Assembly (NCBI GenBank): GCA_049604415.1
Contig: JBMYTN010000008.1
Span: forward strand, 62,001-126,000
DNA length: 64,000 nucleotides
Direction: 5' to 3'
Origin: JBMYTN01 sp049604415
GTDB lineage: Bacteria; Pseudomonadota; Alphaproteobacteria; Rhodospirillales; Rhodospirillaceae
Of this stretch, positions 1-8,656 are shown piece by piece. A program made the position numbers and the translations under genes. Within the stretch, counting starts at the first letter, position 1, and every line of letters starts with the position of its first letter. The notes below the pieces were generated by a model. It was not told the origin of the DNA, made no database searches, and saw nothing but the letters and a program-made list of their open reading frames with translations.

Positions 1-2
1 CC

Positions 3-569
3 ACTGACGGGGTTACACCATTGGAGGTCGAGGGCGAGATCGATCCCCATGCCTGGAATGCACTGACCAATGGTCTGATCTATGTGGACAACATTGCTAA
101 GGGCATGGCGGAAGCAGATCCGGCCAATGCAGCGGCCTATAAGGCCAATGCCGCTGCCTATTCGGCGCGTTTGCAGGCTCTGCATGACAGCGCCACGGAA
201 CAGTTGGGCGCATTGCCTGCGGATCATCGCACCGTCGTCACCGCCCATGACGCCTTTGGCTATCTGGCCGATGCCTATGGCCTGACCTTCTTGGCCCCGG
301 TGGGCATTGACACCGAAGCCGAACCGTCTGCCCAGGAGATGGCCGCCCTGATCGACAATCTGAAGGAAACCGGCGCGGGGGCCTTGTTCGTGGAGAACAT
401 CACCAGCCCAGCCCTGGTGGAGCAGATCTCTCGGGAGACCGGGATCGAGATCGGCGGTCAGCTGTTCTCAGACGCCCTGTCCGAGCGTGGCGGTCCGGCC
501 ACCAGCTATGAAACCATGTTCCAGCACAATCTGAAGACGCTGATTGAGGCTTTGGGCTCCCACTCCTAA
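3..569 (+). CDS. Metal ABC transporter substrate-binding protein, SitA/ZnuA type (5' truncated)
   Basis: The reading frame is open to the left edge of the window, so the N-terminus and signal peptide are missing; 188 residues remain. What remains matches the C-terminal lobe of cluster A-I (TroA/SitA/MntC/ZnuA) periplasmic proteins: a DPHAW metal-ligand motif, then the interdomain helix, a HDAFGYLA histidine motif, and a late ALFVEN / ETG segment with the conserved acidic ligand in LFSDALS. Such proteins bind Mn, Zn or Fe and deliver it to a membrane ABC permease. Metal choice cannot be decided here. The permease and ATPase are presumably upstream, outside the window. The gene ends just before a strong hairpin terminator. 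Confidence 0.88.
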   Translation, partial: TDGVTPLEVEGEIDPHAWNALTNGLIYVDNIAKGMAEADPANAAAYKANAAAYSARLQALHDSATEQLGALPADHRTVVTAHDAFGYLADAYGLTFLAPVGIDTEAEPSAQEMAALIDNLKETGAGALFVENITSPALVEQISRETGIEIGGQLFSDALSERGGPATSYETMFQHNLKTLIEALGSHS

Positions 570-584
570 GAGTTCATCGGTTGC

Positions 585-617
585 AAAGGCCCCTCAAGAG
601 CGTCTTGAGGGGCCTTT
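585..617. terminator. Bidirectional intrinsic terminator
   Basis: A perfect 14-bp inverted repeat (585-598 with 604-617) surrounds a 5-nt loop. It is GC-rich inside with A-tracts at the left foot and T-tracts at the right foot, as expected for a terminator serving both convergent genes. It sits 15 bases after the binding-protein stop and 10 bases before the stop of the minus-strand gene at 628. Confidence 0.85.
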
Positions 618-627
618 GCTGTTCTGC

Positions 628-2028
628 TTAGGAGCCTTCCAGCACCCTGAGGAAAGCCGCAACCTTTTGATCCGTGGCCGCTTCGGACCCCTCAGGATCC
701 GTCTGCGGATCCACCAGAGCCCCGATCCGGATCTCGGCCATGCCGTCGCGCAGGCGGAAGGTGCGGGTGGTCACCGCACTTTCCAGACTGCCGTCAAAGC
801 GCAACACGCCAAAGGCACCACCATACCAGCCCCGAGGCCCGCTTTCCGCAGCCTCCAAATGCGCCATGGCCTCGCGCTTGGGCCGCCCGGTGACCGAGGC
901 CGCCCAGCACTGCTCCGCCAACACATCCAGGGCATCCTGGTCCGCCGCCAGGGACTCAGCCCGCTGCTTGCCTGCGGAGTCGCACAGGACGGTGCCGTCC
1001 TTGACCCGGACAAACATGTCCGGCGACCCGCCGACCAAATGGTCGCCATGGCCCAGATTGGCAATCACGCCATAGGGCACCGGTTCCGCAGTCAGCAGAT
1101 CCTTGAACAAATCCGACGGAGCCCGGCTGTTGGGGCGGCGCAGCAAGCGGCTGGGGGCCACTTCGGCCAAATCACCACGTTCAAACCGGCTCTGGGCATC
1201 GCGCACCATAGCCGCATAGCGCCCGGCGGACTTGTCATCCCAGGACTCGGTCCGGGACGAGGCCCCGACCCCGGGGGCATTGTCGCTGCCATAGGGCAGC
1301 CAAGGCGCCAAGACCCCCTCTCGGGGCAGCTCCGATGTACAGCCTCCGGTGGTTCGTTCGAAGTCGTAACAAATCTCAACAGCGGTCTCATAGGCCGGTG
1401 ACTGCACCAGCAGCCGGTCCGGCAAATAGAGCACCAAATCCCGATGCCCCACCGGACGCCGCTTCATCAGCGGGATATCGGCAAAATCGAGGCCCAGATC
1501 ATAGCCAAAGGCGCCATAAAGGCCGAGAAACGGGTCTTTGGGCGAGGCAAACAGATCGCATATCGCCCGCAGGACACAGAACGGACCCGGTCTGCGCGCA
1601 TGTCTGCCCACCGAACCGTCCGTTTTCCGGTCTTTCGCAGCGCGTCGGGCCGAGAGGGTCAGCATATGCGGCCCCCGAATGGGCGCTTCCAGCTCGGGCC
1701 TGGAGGCCAAAGCCCGGGTGATGGGGTCCAGCAACAATTGTCCGCGCCGATTCAGCGCCGAAATCATCACCATGCCCATCGCCGCCGTGAGGGCCAAAGG
1801 CGAATCGACAAAGCCGACACACCAGGGCGGCTGACCGTCCAAAGGCCCAGTGCGGCTCTCCAGGATCATGCCGTGATGGCTGTTCAGGGCTTCGCTTAAG
1901 GCCGGGAAGGCGGGGACACTTTTGGCCATGCCTGGCCAATGCGGCCCCGTCACCGGACTTATAGACCGGCGGACGACCAGCCCGCCGGTTGTTCTCCAAC
2001 TCTCCGTCTCCGTACCGGGAATGAACAT
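628..2028 (-). CDS. TrpE(G)-like chorismate-binding protein, catalytically degenerate
   Basis: A 466-residue protein with the layout of component I of the fused anthranilate synthase TrpE(G) found in alphaproteobacteria, but no glutaminase (TrpG) domain. Visible family blocks are a VGFVDSPLAL N-terminal block, YGAFGYDLGLDF (about 171-182), GGSPDMFVRV (about 333-342), SVTGRPKREAM (about 378-388) and RGWYGGAFG (about 399-407). Between residues about 349 and 377 roughly 65 residues of the usual catalytic core are absent, including the D-x-x-RND and following His regions. The PISGT motif reads DSAGK, and the C-terminal ETxxKA metal-binding signature reads ATDQKV. An active synthase is unlikely. 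The ATG at 2028 is chosen for the upstream purine-rich AAGGGG; a TTG at 2055 is possible. It could be a pseudo-enzyme, a regulator or a decaying paralogue. Confidence 0.7.
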   Translation of the reverse strand: MFIPGTETESWRTTGGLVVRRSISPVTGPHWPGMAKSVPAFPALSEALNSHHGMILESRTGPLDGQPPWCVGFVDSPLALTAAMGMVMISALNRRGQLLLDPITRALASRPELEAPIRGPHMLTLSARRAAKDRKTDGSVGRHARRPGPFCVLRAICDLFASPKDPFLGLYGAFGYDLGLDFADIPLMKRRPVGHRDLVLYLPDRLLVQSPAYETAVEICYDFERTTGGCTSELPREGVLAPWLPYGSDNAPGVGASSRTESWDDKSAGRYAAMVRDAQSRFERGDLAEVAPSRLLRRPNSRAPSDLFKDLLTAEPVPYGVIANLGHGDHLVGGSPDMFVRVKDGTVLCDSAGKQRAESLAADQDALDVLAEQCWAASVTGRPKREAMAHLEAAESGPRGWYGGAFGVLRFDGSLESAVTTRTFRLRDGMAEIRIGALVDPQTDPEGSEAATDQKVAAFLRVLEGS

Positions 2029-2417
2029 CACCCATACCCCTTGCCCGGTCCCCAACAGGGGACGATGAACCGGACCGTCTGGGACGGGAAGAAGCGGAAA
2101 ATTTTGGGAGAAAAGTCTTCTGACCTTGGTCCTTTTGTCCGCTTCTGCCGCCCGTGAGGCGGTCGTTTGCGGTCAATAGGACCCAACGCCACCTCGCCTA
2201 CGGGCGGGTGCTCCAAGTGTATGCCATTACTTGGCGATGGAGAGTGCGTTTGGTCATCATGGGCCAAAGGCTGCAGGAGAGTTCCCAGACTGTCAAGCGC
2301 CCTAATTGTTGTAGGGCACAATAACCGGCGATCCGGACTGGAAGGACACACAGGCCCATGGTAGACCCATTGCCAGAGACTGTTTCTATTGCTGTATCGT
2401 AATGGAGTAACCAGACC
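2029..2417. other. Intergenic region between divergent genes, no gene seen
   Basis: About 390 bases separate the TrpE-like gene (minus) from dapB (plus). No convincing coding frame or RNA family was recognised. A 6-bp perfect stem with a 4-base loop lies at 2048-2063, inside the leader of the minus-strand gene. No tryptophan-rich leader peptide of the kind that attenuates alphaproteobacterial trpE was found. Confidence 0.5.
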
Positions 2418-3218
2418 ATGAAGATCGGGATTGTTGGCTGTGCCGGGCGCATGGGCCGGATGCTTATGGCCCAAGTGCTGGAAACCGACGGGGCGGAACT
2501 GGCAGCAGGCAGTGAGCTGCCCGACGGTCCCTTCATTGGCCAAGATCTGGGTATTTTGGCCGGGCGAGACCCGATCGGGATCTCTGTGCGCGATGATGCC
2601 GCCGGGTTGTTTGCCGCCTCCGATGCGGTGATCGATTTCACCCTGCCCGCAGCGACCGCCCATCATGCCGCCCTCGCCGTCGAGCATGGCACGGCTTTGG
2701 TGATCGGCACCACTGGTCTGGATGACACCCAGCAAGGCTTGGTGGCCGATGCCTCCCGCACGGTCCCGGTGCTGCAAGCGCCGAATATGAGCATTGGGGT
2801 GAACCTCCTCTTTGCCTTGACCCAAAAAGTTGCGGCCATACTTGGGGAAGAATACGATATCGAAATAGTTGAAATGCACCATCGGCGCAAAGTCGACGCG
2901 CCGTCGGGCACCGCCCTGGGGCTGGGGCGCGCCGCTGCCGAAGGCCGGGGCGTTAACCTAGCCAGCATGTCCGACCGGGTGCGCGACGGGCATACCGGTG
3001 CCCGAGAGGCCGGACGGATCGGCTTCGCCACCTTGCGCGGCGGCGATGTGGTCGGCGATCACTCGGTGATCTTTGCCGCTGATGGCGAGCGGGTCGAACT
3101 TACCCATAAGGCCGCCAACCGCTCGATCTTCGCCTCCGGTGCCGTCCGAGCCGCCCTGTGGCTGGAAAACCAGCCACCCGGCCTCTATTCCATGCTGGAT
3201 GTGTTGGACTTGGGGTAA
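2418..3218 (+). CDS. dapB: 4-hydroxy-tetrahydrodipicolinate reductase
   Basis: Cytoplasmic DapB reduces 4-hydroxy-tetrahydrodipicolinate with NAD(P)H in the diaminopimelate/lysine pathway, feeding both protein and peptidoglycan synthesis. The 266-residue length is normal. The N-terminal Rossmann motif is GCAGRMG (residues 7-13). The IGTTG and APNMSIGVN blocks follow, and the catalytic EMHHRRKVDAPSGTA motif (about residues 153-167) is intact with its His pair, Lys and SGT. The ATG at 2418 follows a GGAGTAA ribosome site. It stands alone between a 390-bp leader and a convergent minus-strand gene. Confidence 0.96.
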   Translation: MKIGIVGCAGRMGRMLMAQVLETDGAELAAGSELPDGPFIGQDLGILAGRDPIGISVRDDAAGLFAASDAVIDFTLPAATAHHAALAVEHGTALVIGTTGLDDTQQGLVADASRTVPVLQAPNMSIGVNLLFALTQKVAAILGEEYDIEIVEMHHRRKVDAPSGTALGLGRAAAEGRGVNLASMSDRVRDGHTGAREAGRIGFATLRGGDVVGDHSVIFAADGERVELTHKAANRSIFASGAVRAALWLENQPPGLYSMLDVLDLG

Positions 3219-3229
3219 GGCACTTTGGC

Positions 3230-4192
3230 CTAAGCCGTGGACTGACTCGGAGGTCCCGACAGCTCGCGGCCCAGGATCGCCAGCTTGCGGGCGGTGCCCC
3301 AGCGATAGCCGGACGGCAAGCCCGCCGCCCGAACCACCCGATGGCAGGGGATCAGAAAGGCAATCCGGTTCGCCCCGACCGCCCGGCCAACCGCCCGCTG
3401 CGCGGTGGGTTTGCCAATGGCCCGGGCGACGGACTCATAGGAGACCAAAGCACCGTTGGGGATCCGCAACAAGGCTTCCCAGACCTTAATCTGAAAATTG
3501 GTCCCGGCCAGAAGCACTTTCACATCCCGATCCTGACCCGTCTGCGCCGAGGCCAGCTGGTGTGACTCCGGAAACAGCTTGGCCACACTTTGTCCGGTGC
3601 TCAGCTGATCTTGGACAAAGCGCGCCTTGGCCAATCCACAGAGCGGCTCCGGCGTTTCCCCGTCATCTAGGCTTTGATCCACAAAGCCAAGACCGCAAAT
3701 GCCGCGCTCTGTCTCCTCGATCTGGACCAGACCCAGCGGTGTGCGGTGACGGCCCCAGCGCACCGTCAGGCCCTCGCCCTCGGCTTTAAGCTCGCCCGGG
3801 CTCAGGGCCTCGTGGGAAATGCACAGATCATGCAGGCGGGACGGTCCGGACAAACCAGCCTCATAGGCGGCATCGAGCACCGAGCCGTTTTGCGCCAAAA
3901 CCTCCCGGGCATGGTTCAGGGTCAAACAGCCGAGGAACCGCTTTGGTGTCACCCCGGCCCAGCGGTGAAACAGCCGGTGCAAATGATGGGGCGACATCGC
4001 CAGATGGGAGGCCAGAGCCTCCAGGGAGGGCTGATCCTGGCGATGCTCGACCAAAAACGCCATGGCCTGGGCGATCCGATCATAATCGCGGCTACCGGCT
4101 GCGGGATCCTCCTCGGTCATGGACTGTCCTTGCTGGATTTGGCTGGCGCCAGATGGGGCTATCGGGGTGGGGGCGGCAGTTGATTGTAGCAT
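3230..4192 (-). CDS. AraC-type HTH / methylated-DNA-protein cysteine methyltransferase (Ada-like, lacking the N-terminal Ada domain)
   Basis: About 320 residues. The N-terminal half is an AraC-family helix-turn-helix (SLEALASHLAMSPHHLHRLF, then GVTPKRFL). The C-terminal half is an O6-alkylguanine transferase with the acceptor motif IPCHRVV followed by GLPSGYRWG. This architecture repairs O6-methylguanine and O4-methylthymine by suicidal methyl transfer to Cys and may also act as a transcription factor. The zinc-binding Ada domain that senses methylphosphotriesters is absent, so methylation-triggered activation as in E. coli Ada is not expected. The ATG at 4192 has GGGAG upstream; the ATG at 4120 with AAGGA is a credible alternative. 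It converges on dapB with an 11-base gap. Confidence 0.9.
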   Translation of the reverse strand: MLQSTAAPTPIAPSGASQIQQGQSMTEEDPAAGSRDYDRIAQAMAFLVEHRQDQPSLEALASHLAMSPHHLHRLFHRWAGVTPKRFLGCLTLNHAREVLAQNGSVLDAAYEAGLSGPSRLHDLCISHEALSPGELKAEGEGLTVRWGRHRTPLGLVQIEETERGICGLGFVDQSLDDGETPEPLCGLAKARFVQDQLSTGQSVAKLFPESHQLASAQTGQDRDVKVLLAGTNFQIKVWEALLRIPNGALVSYESVARAIGKPTAQRAVGRAVGANRIAFLIPCHRVVRAAGLPSGYRWGTARKLAILGRELSGPPSQSTA

Positions 4193-4322
4193 CTTCGGTC
4201 TCCCAACAAGGCCCGCTCTCGGGCTTTCGTCTTGATGGGGCCAAGGGTATGGTCGCAGGCTCTGCCCGCCCACCCGGATCTTGTCTTTCTTGCTTCGGCC
4301 TTGTTCTCAGGACCCCGCCACC

Positions 4323-4955
4323 ATGCAGCCCGCTGATATAGACGCCTTTTTTGCCCGCCTATCCGAACGCAATCCGGAACCGAAGGGGGAGCTGGACTCG
4401 GTCAACCATTTCACCTTGCTGGTCGCCGTGGTGCTCTCGGCCCAGGCCACCGACAAAGGGGTCAACAAAGCCACCGGTCCGTTGTTCGCCGTGGTCGACA
4501 CGCCGGAAAAGATGGTTGCCTTGGGGGTGGACGGCCTGAAGGACTACATCAAAACCATCGGGCTGTTTAACTCCAAGGCGAAAAATGTCATCGCCTTGTC
4601 CGAGGCCCTGATTGCCGAGCATGGCTCAGAGGTGCCCCGGGACCGGGCCGCCTTGGAAAAACTGCCAGGGGTCGGGCGCAAAACCGCCAATGTGGTGCTG
4701 AACATCGCCTTTGGTGAGCCAACCATTGCCGTGGACACCCACCTGTTTCGGGTCAGCAATAGAACCGGCATGGCCCCGGGCAAAACCCCTTTGGCGGTTG
4801 AATTGGGCCTGGAGAAGGTCATCCCGGCAAAATATATGCGCCATGCCCATCACTGGCTGATCTTGCATGGGCGCTATGTCTGCAAGGCCCGCAAGCCCAA
4901 TTGCCCGGCCTGCCCGGTCGCCGACCTGTGTGGCTTCGAGGACAAAACCCCCTAA
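4323..4955 (+). CDS. nth: Endonuclease III
   Basis: Bifunctional DNA glycosylase/AP lyase that removes oxidised pyrimidines in base-excision repair. The helix-hairpin-helix LPGVGRKTANVVLN carries the catalytic Lys, and the catalytic Asp lies in VDTHLFRV. The C-terminal [4Fe-4S] loop has the exact C-x6-C-x2-C-x5-C spacing. At 210 residues the length is typical. The ATG at 4323 fits the family N-terminus; an in-frame upstream start at 4281 would add an unlikely extension. Confidence 0.95.
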   Translation: MQPADIDAFFARLSERNPEPKGELDSVNHFTLLVAVVLSAQATDKGVNKATGPLFAVVDTPEKMVALGVDGLKDYIKTIGLFNSKAKNVIALSEALIAEHGSEVPRDRAALEKLPGVGRKTANVVLNIAFGEPTIAVDTHLFRVSNRTGMAPGKTPLAVELGLEKVIPAKYMRHAHHWLILHGRYVCKARKPNCPACPVADLCGFEDKTP

Positions 4956-5004
4956 ACCGGCCAGCGCCCTAACGGGTCATGCCTTCTAAACTGGCGGGCC
5001 AGTC

Positions 5005-6300
5005 TTATGATCCGGGACGCGGGGCAAAGCTGGACGGGGCCGGTTCCACGGTTTCGATGCCGCCCGCAGCCGACGGGTTGATGCGCATCAGCGCCAGGCC
5101 GCGATCCACGGTGCCATTGTTCCGGAAGCGGAAAATCCCATAAACACCGCTAAAGCCGGTCGGAGCCTGCAAGGTCGCGGCGCTATAGACGTCTTGGCCC
5201 CCGGCATTGCGGTCCAACAGTGCCGCCAGCGCCGTGGCGTCATAGCCCAACCCGGCCAGCTCGGACGGATCTTCACCGAAATTGCTGCGATAGCGGGTTT
5301 CGAAATTGGCCTTGGCATTCGGCGAGACCGTGGGGAACACCGCCCCATCCAGAGAGGCTTCATTGGCCAAGGAGCGGTCTTGGCCCCAAAGCATGGTGCC
5401 AGCGACCATCACTTTTTGCGGATCCAGCCCGTAATAGGGCAGCAAGGACGCCACCGCTTTCAGGCTCAAACCCTGGTCCGGCAGGATCAAGGTGTCAAAG
5501 GGGCGGGCCAGGATCTGCTGCACCACGGCGGAATTATCCGCATTGTTCGGGTCATAAAACTCCTCGCCGGACATGCTCATGCCCAATTGCGGAGCAATTT
5601 GCCGGGTCGCGCCCGCCACCGCATAGCCAAAGGCATTGGCCGGGGCCAGCACCGCCACCGAGTTGCGGGCATTTTGCTTGGCATAGGTCAGGATGCGCTC
5701 GACCTGATCGGCGAACAAAAAGCCGCTGAGGTAAACATTGCCCCCGGCCACGGTTTCATCGGTGGAAAAGGCGATGACATTGACGCCGCGTTGGGCGGCC
5801 AAGGGGGCCACGGTGCGCACGCTGTCGCCAAAGAGCGGCCCTAAGATCAGCTTCGCCCCTTGGGCCAAAGCGGTCCGGGCGGCCTCGGCAGCCCCAGCCG
5901 GAGTGCCACGGGTGTCATAGGGCTGCAGAACGAAATTCTCGCTGCCAATGTCAAAGGCGGCCATTTCCGCCGCCTTTTTGATCGATTGGCCGACGGACGC
6001 CCCATTGCCCGACAGCGGTACCAACAAAGCGACTCGGGACAAATTGCCTGCTTCTGGGCCCAGAAGCGGTCCGGCACCTTCCAAAGGCTCGGACTCAACC
6101 GGCGTGGTCGGCTGGGCGGTGGGCGGCGGCGGTTCCGGAGTTGACGGTCCCCCGGTTCTGGCCCCACTCTGCACACAGGCGCTTAAGGCCAGGGAGCCGC
6201 CCAAAACCAGGGCCAAAACCACGCGTGACGGCGTCCGCGCGTTTCTGTTTCGACCCCGCAACAGCGGCTTCACCCAGTTGAAAACCTTCGATGCAAACAC
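5005..6300 (-). CDS. Penicillin-binding protein activator, LpoA-like lipoprotein
   Basis: A lipoprotein of about 431 residues with a signal segment, lipobox LSAC (Cys about 42), a Pro-rich linker and a periplasmic-binding-protein-like fold (ALLVPLSGNGASVGQSI start, GYDATALAALL end) of the Leu/Ile/Val-binding type. In gammaproteobacteria the homologue LpoA (YraM) activates PBP1A from the outer membrane. The divergent rsmI and following yraN keep the same yra neighbourhood, supporting that family assignment. The tetratricopeptide N-domain of E. coli LpoA is missing, so partner binding is inferred. The start is taken as GTG 6300, seven bases after AAGGAG; a TTG at 6306 has poor spacing. Confidence 0.82.
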   Translation of the reverse strand: MFASKVFNWVKPLLRGRNRNARTPSRVVLALVLGGSLALSACVQSGARTGGPSTPEPPPPTAQPTTPVESEPLEGAGPLLGPEAGNLSRVALLVPLSGNGASVGQSIKKAAEMAAFDIGSENFVLQPYDTRGTPAGAAEAARTALAQGAKLILGPLFGDSVRTVAPLAAQRGVNVIAFSTDETVAGGNVYLSGFLFADQVERILTYAKQNARNSVAVLAPANAFGYAVAGATRQIAPQLGMSMSGEEFYDPNNADNSAVVQQILARPFDTLILPDQGLSLKAVASLLPYYGLDPQKVMVAGTMLWGQDRSLANEASLDGAVFPTVSPNAKANFETRYRSNFGEDPSELAGLGYDATALAALLDRNAGGQDVYSAATLQAPTGFSGVYGIFRFRNNGTVDRGLALMRINPSAAGGIETVEPAPSSFAPRPGS

Positions 6301-7319
6301 CGCCAAACTCCTTCCCTCTATCGGATCCCGACCACCCTACTAAGGGATCGGCAACAAGTAAACCAGCGCCCCACGACTCGGGCGAAAACCCAGACCCTGC
6401 GGTGCCCGAGGACAAAATCCCAACGCGGCCAATCGGTCCGGGCCTGCATGTGGTCTCCACGCCCATTGGCAATCTCGGCGATTTGTCCGACCGCGCCCGC
6501 CAAGTGTTAAACCAAGCCGACCGGGTGCTGTGCGAGGACACCCGCGTGACCGGGCGCTTGCTCAGCCATCTTGGGATCCGGACCTCTTTGACCCCCTATC
6601 ATGACCATAATGCGGCACAGATCCGCCCAGAGGTGCTCTCGGCCCTAGAAAACGGGGCAACCATCGCCTTGGTCTCCGATGCGGGCACGCCTTTGGTCTC
6701 AGATCCGGGCTATAAGCTGGTCCGGGCCTGTCGAGAGGCCGGATTGCCGGTCACAGCGGTCCCCGGGCCCTCTGCGGTGCTGGCCGCCCTGGCCATTTGC
6801 GGTCTGCCCACCGACCGGTTTTTCTTTGCGGGCTTCCCTCCGGCCAAATCCGGCGCTGCGGAACGGCTCTATCGCAGTGTGGCAGCGCTGCCTGCCACCT
6901 TGGTGTTTTATGAAAGCACCAAGCGTCTGGGCAAATCCCTGGCCGCCATGGCACCGATCTTCGGCAACCGGGACGCTGCCGTCTGCCGCGAGTTGACCAA
7001 GCTGTTTGAGGAAACGGTGCGCGGATCCTTGCCTGACCTCGCCGCCAAATATGGCTCCGAAGCCGCCCCGAAAGGTGAGGCGGTGATCCTGATCGGTCCG
7101 CCACTGTCCCCGGAGGAGGGTGGCGTCGAGGCTGGGCCGGGCTGGGAGGAGCAACTGGCCGAGGCTTTGGATCAAGGCCTGACTGTGCGGGATGCGGCGG
7201 ATCTGGTCGCGGCCCAAACCGGTCGCCCACGCCGTCCGATCTATCAGCGCGCTTTGGCCCTGGCGCAAAATCCAGCCAAAGACCGGACCAATCCATCCGA
7301 GCCGGATCCGACAGCATGA
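6291..7319 (+). CDS. rsmI: 16S rRNA (cytidine1402-2'-O)-methyltransferase
   Basis: RsmI uses S-adenosylmethionine to 2'-O-methylate C1402 in the ribosomal P-site region. The tetrapyrrole-methylase-like fold is clear: LHVVSTPIGNLGD near residue 52, CEDTRVTGRLL, LVSDAGTPLVSDPGY and AVPGPSAVLAAL. The first 48 residues are polar and Pro-rich and precede the conserved fold, so translation could begin further in, although no better start with a ribosome site is evident. The start overlaps that of the divergent lipoprotein by about 10 bases. The stop overlaps the yraN start (ATGA). Confidence 0.93.
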   Translation: MQTPPNSFPLSDPDHPTKGSATSKPAPHDSGENPDPAVPEDKIPTRPIGPGLHVVSTPIGNLGDLSDRARQVLNQADRVLCEDTRVTGRLLSHLGIRTSLTPYHDHNAAQIRPEVLSALENGATIALVSDAGTPLVSDPGYKLVRACREAGLPVTAVPGPSAVLAALAICGLPTDRFFFAGFPPAKSGAAERLYRSVAALPATLVFYESTKRLGKSLAAMAPIFGNRDAAVCRELTKLFEETVRGSLPDLAAKYGSEAAPKGEAVILIGPPLSPEEGGVEAGPGWEEQLAEALDQGLTVRDAADLVAAQTGRPRRPIYQRALALAQNPAKDRTNPSEPDPTA

Positions 7320-7696
7320 GCCTGGAAAAACGGCGGCAGGCAGAAACCAAAGGGCGCGAGGCAGAAAATCGCGCCCGTAGGCATCTGGAAGCCTCTGGCT
7401 GGCGTATCCTAGGACAGAGGGTCCGCGCTCCGCGTGGCAGCGGTGCGGGCGAGCTGGACCTGATTGCTCTGAAGGGCAGCATCCTGGCGTTTTGTGAAGT
7501 CAAAGCCCGCAAGGATGTGACCATGGCTTTGGAGGCGGTGACGCCGACCCAACGCCAGCGGCTGTGGCGGGCGGCGGAAGCCTATCTCGCCACCCAACCC
7601 GCTTTCGCCAGCTTTGGCGTTCGGTTCGACGTTCTTGTGGTGACGGGAGAGGGTCCTATCCACCATATTGAGGATGCTTGGCGATTAGACCCCTAG
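7316..7696 (+). CDS. yraN: UPF0102/YraN family endonuclease-like protein
   Basis: A 126-residue member of the YraN family with the restriction-endonuclease-like core GELDLIA...FCEVKAR, whose D and ExK residues match a PD-(D/E)xK metal site. Its biological role is not settled. It begins inside the rsmI stop (ATGA), so the two are translationally coupled, the usual arrangement in alphaproteobacteria. Confidence 0.9.
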   Translation: MSLEKRRQAETKGREAENRARRHLEASGWRILGQRVRAPRGSGAGELDLIALKGSILAFCEVKARKDVTMALEAVTPTQRQRLWRAAEAYLATQPAFASFGVRFDVLVVTGEGPIHHIEDAWRLDP

Positions 7697-7731
7697 ATAG
7701 GGTCACCGAAACGGAACAGAGCGGAACCCGC

Positions 7732-8652
7732 ATGGCCCATCAGACCACAGAGCAGACTTTTGTGTCCCGCATCTTGCGTGCCCCTCACCTCGGATCCGAT
7801 AAACGAGGAGCCTCCCTACCCTTGGTGCTGTGCGCCACTGCATTTCTGGGGCTGGGAACGGCCTGCTCGCCGGTCGGCATGGCCGTTGGCGTTGGAGCCA
7901 AAGGCGCGGTGATGGCCAGCGAGGAGCGCGGCTTTGAAACCGCCATGTCCGATACCGGGATCGCCCTGGCCATGGAAGGCGCGCTGATCGAAGCCGATGA
8001 AGCCCTATTCACCCGGGTCGGGGTCACCGTCCGCGAGGGCCGGGTCCTGCTCGCCGGTGTGGTGCCAAAGCCGGAGGACCGCATTGAAGCGACCCGGATT
8101 GCTTGGCAGGTCGATGGGGTCCGCGCGGTGATCAATGAGCTGAAAATCACCGAGGAGACCGATTTGATTGATCGGGGCCGCGATTTGTTGTTGGAGCAGC
8201 GGATGGAGGCCGCCCTGCTGCTCGACAATCAAATTTCCTCGATCAACTACACGGTCGATGTGGTCAATGGGACGGTGTTTTTGATGGGCATCGCCCAATC
8301 CGAGGCCGAGCGGGCCGCCGTGATGATCCACGCCCGGGAGTTGGATCATGTGCGCCGGGTGGTCGATTACACCCGTTTGGTGAGCGATAAACCCCTGCCT
8401 GTGCCCTCAACCAGCGCCTCGGTCTCCTCACCGGCCAATACGCCAAGTGACACCCCGGCAACGCCCCCTGTATCAACATCCGTGACGACCCCGGCGGCAA
8501 CACCGGTGACGACCCCGGCGACGACCCCGGCGACCAGCCCCAGCCCAACGGCCAGCCCAGACCCCGCGCCAAGCTTTACTGTTCCGTCTATGAAACAAAA
8601 CCCGCCACAAAGTCAGAGCCGTTTGGGTCCCTCTGTCGGATTTTCGGGCTAA
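7732..8652 (+). CDS. BON-domain lipoprotein, DolP/YraP-like
   Basis: About 306 residues with a signal segment ending in LGLGTAC (lipidated Cys about 45) and two BON domains (roughly 75-150 and 150-220), the second containing DVVNGTVFLMGIAQSEAER. DolP in E. coli is an outer-membrane lipoprotein needed for envelope integrity, and its gene also lies in the yra group. The C-terminal 85 residues are a Pro/Thr/Ser-rich tail encoded partly by short direct repeats (8481-8536). The ATG at 7732 is preferred over a TTG at 7678 because it gives a normal lipoprotein signal. Confidence 0.85.
   Translation: MAHQTTEQTFVSRILRAPHLGSDKRGASLPLVLCATAFLGLGTACSPVGMAVGVGAKGAVMASEERGFETAMSDTGIALAMEGALIEADEALFTRVGVTVREGRVLLAGVVPKPEDRIEATRIAWQVDGVRAVINELKITEETDLIDRGRDLLLEQRMEAALLLDNQISSINYTVDVVNGTVFLMGIAQSEAERAAVMIHARELDHVRRVVDYTRLVSDKPLPVPSTSASVSSPANTPSDTPATPPVSTSVTTPAATPVTTPATTPATSPSPTASPDPAPSFTVPSMKQNPPQSQSRLGPSVGFSG
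8481..8536 (+). repeat. Degenerate tandem repeat in the BON lipoprotein tail
   Basis: The core GACGACCCCGGCG recurs three times in frame and encodes a TTPAT-like low-complexity linker. It may vary in copy number between strains. Confidence 0.7.
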
Positions 8653-8656
8653 CAGC

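Noticed and set aside
2028..2882. A long minus-strand frame opposite dapB.
   Set aside because: It is antisense to the well-conserved dapB and shows no protein motif.
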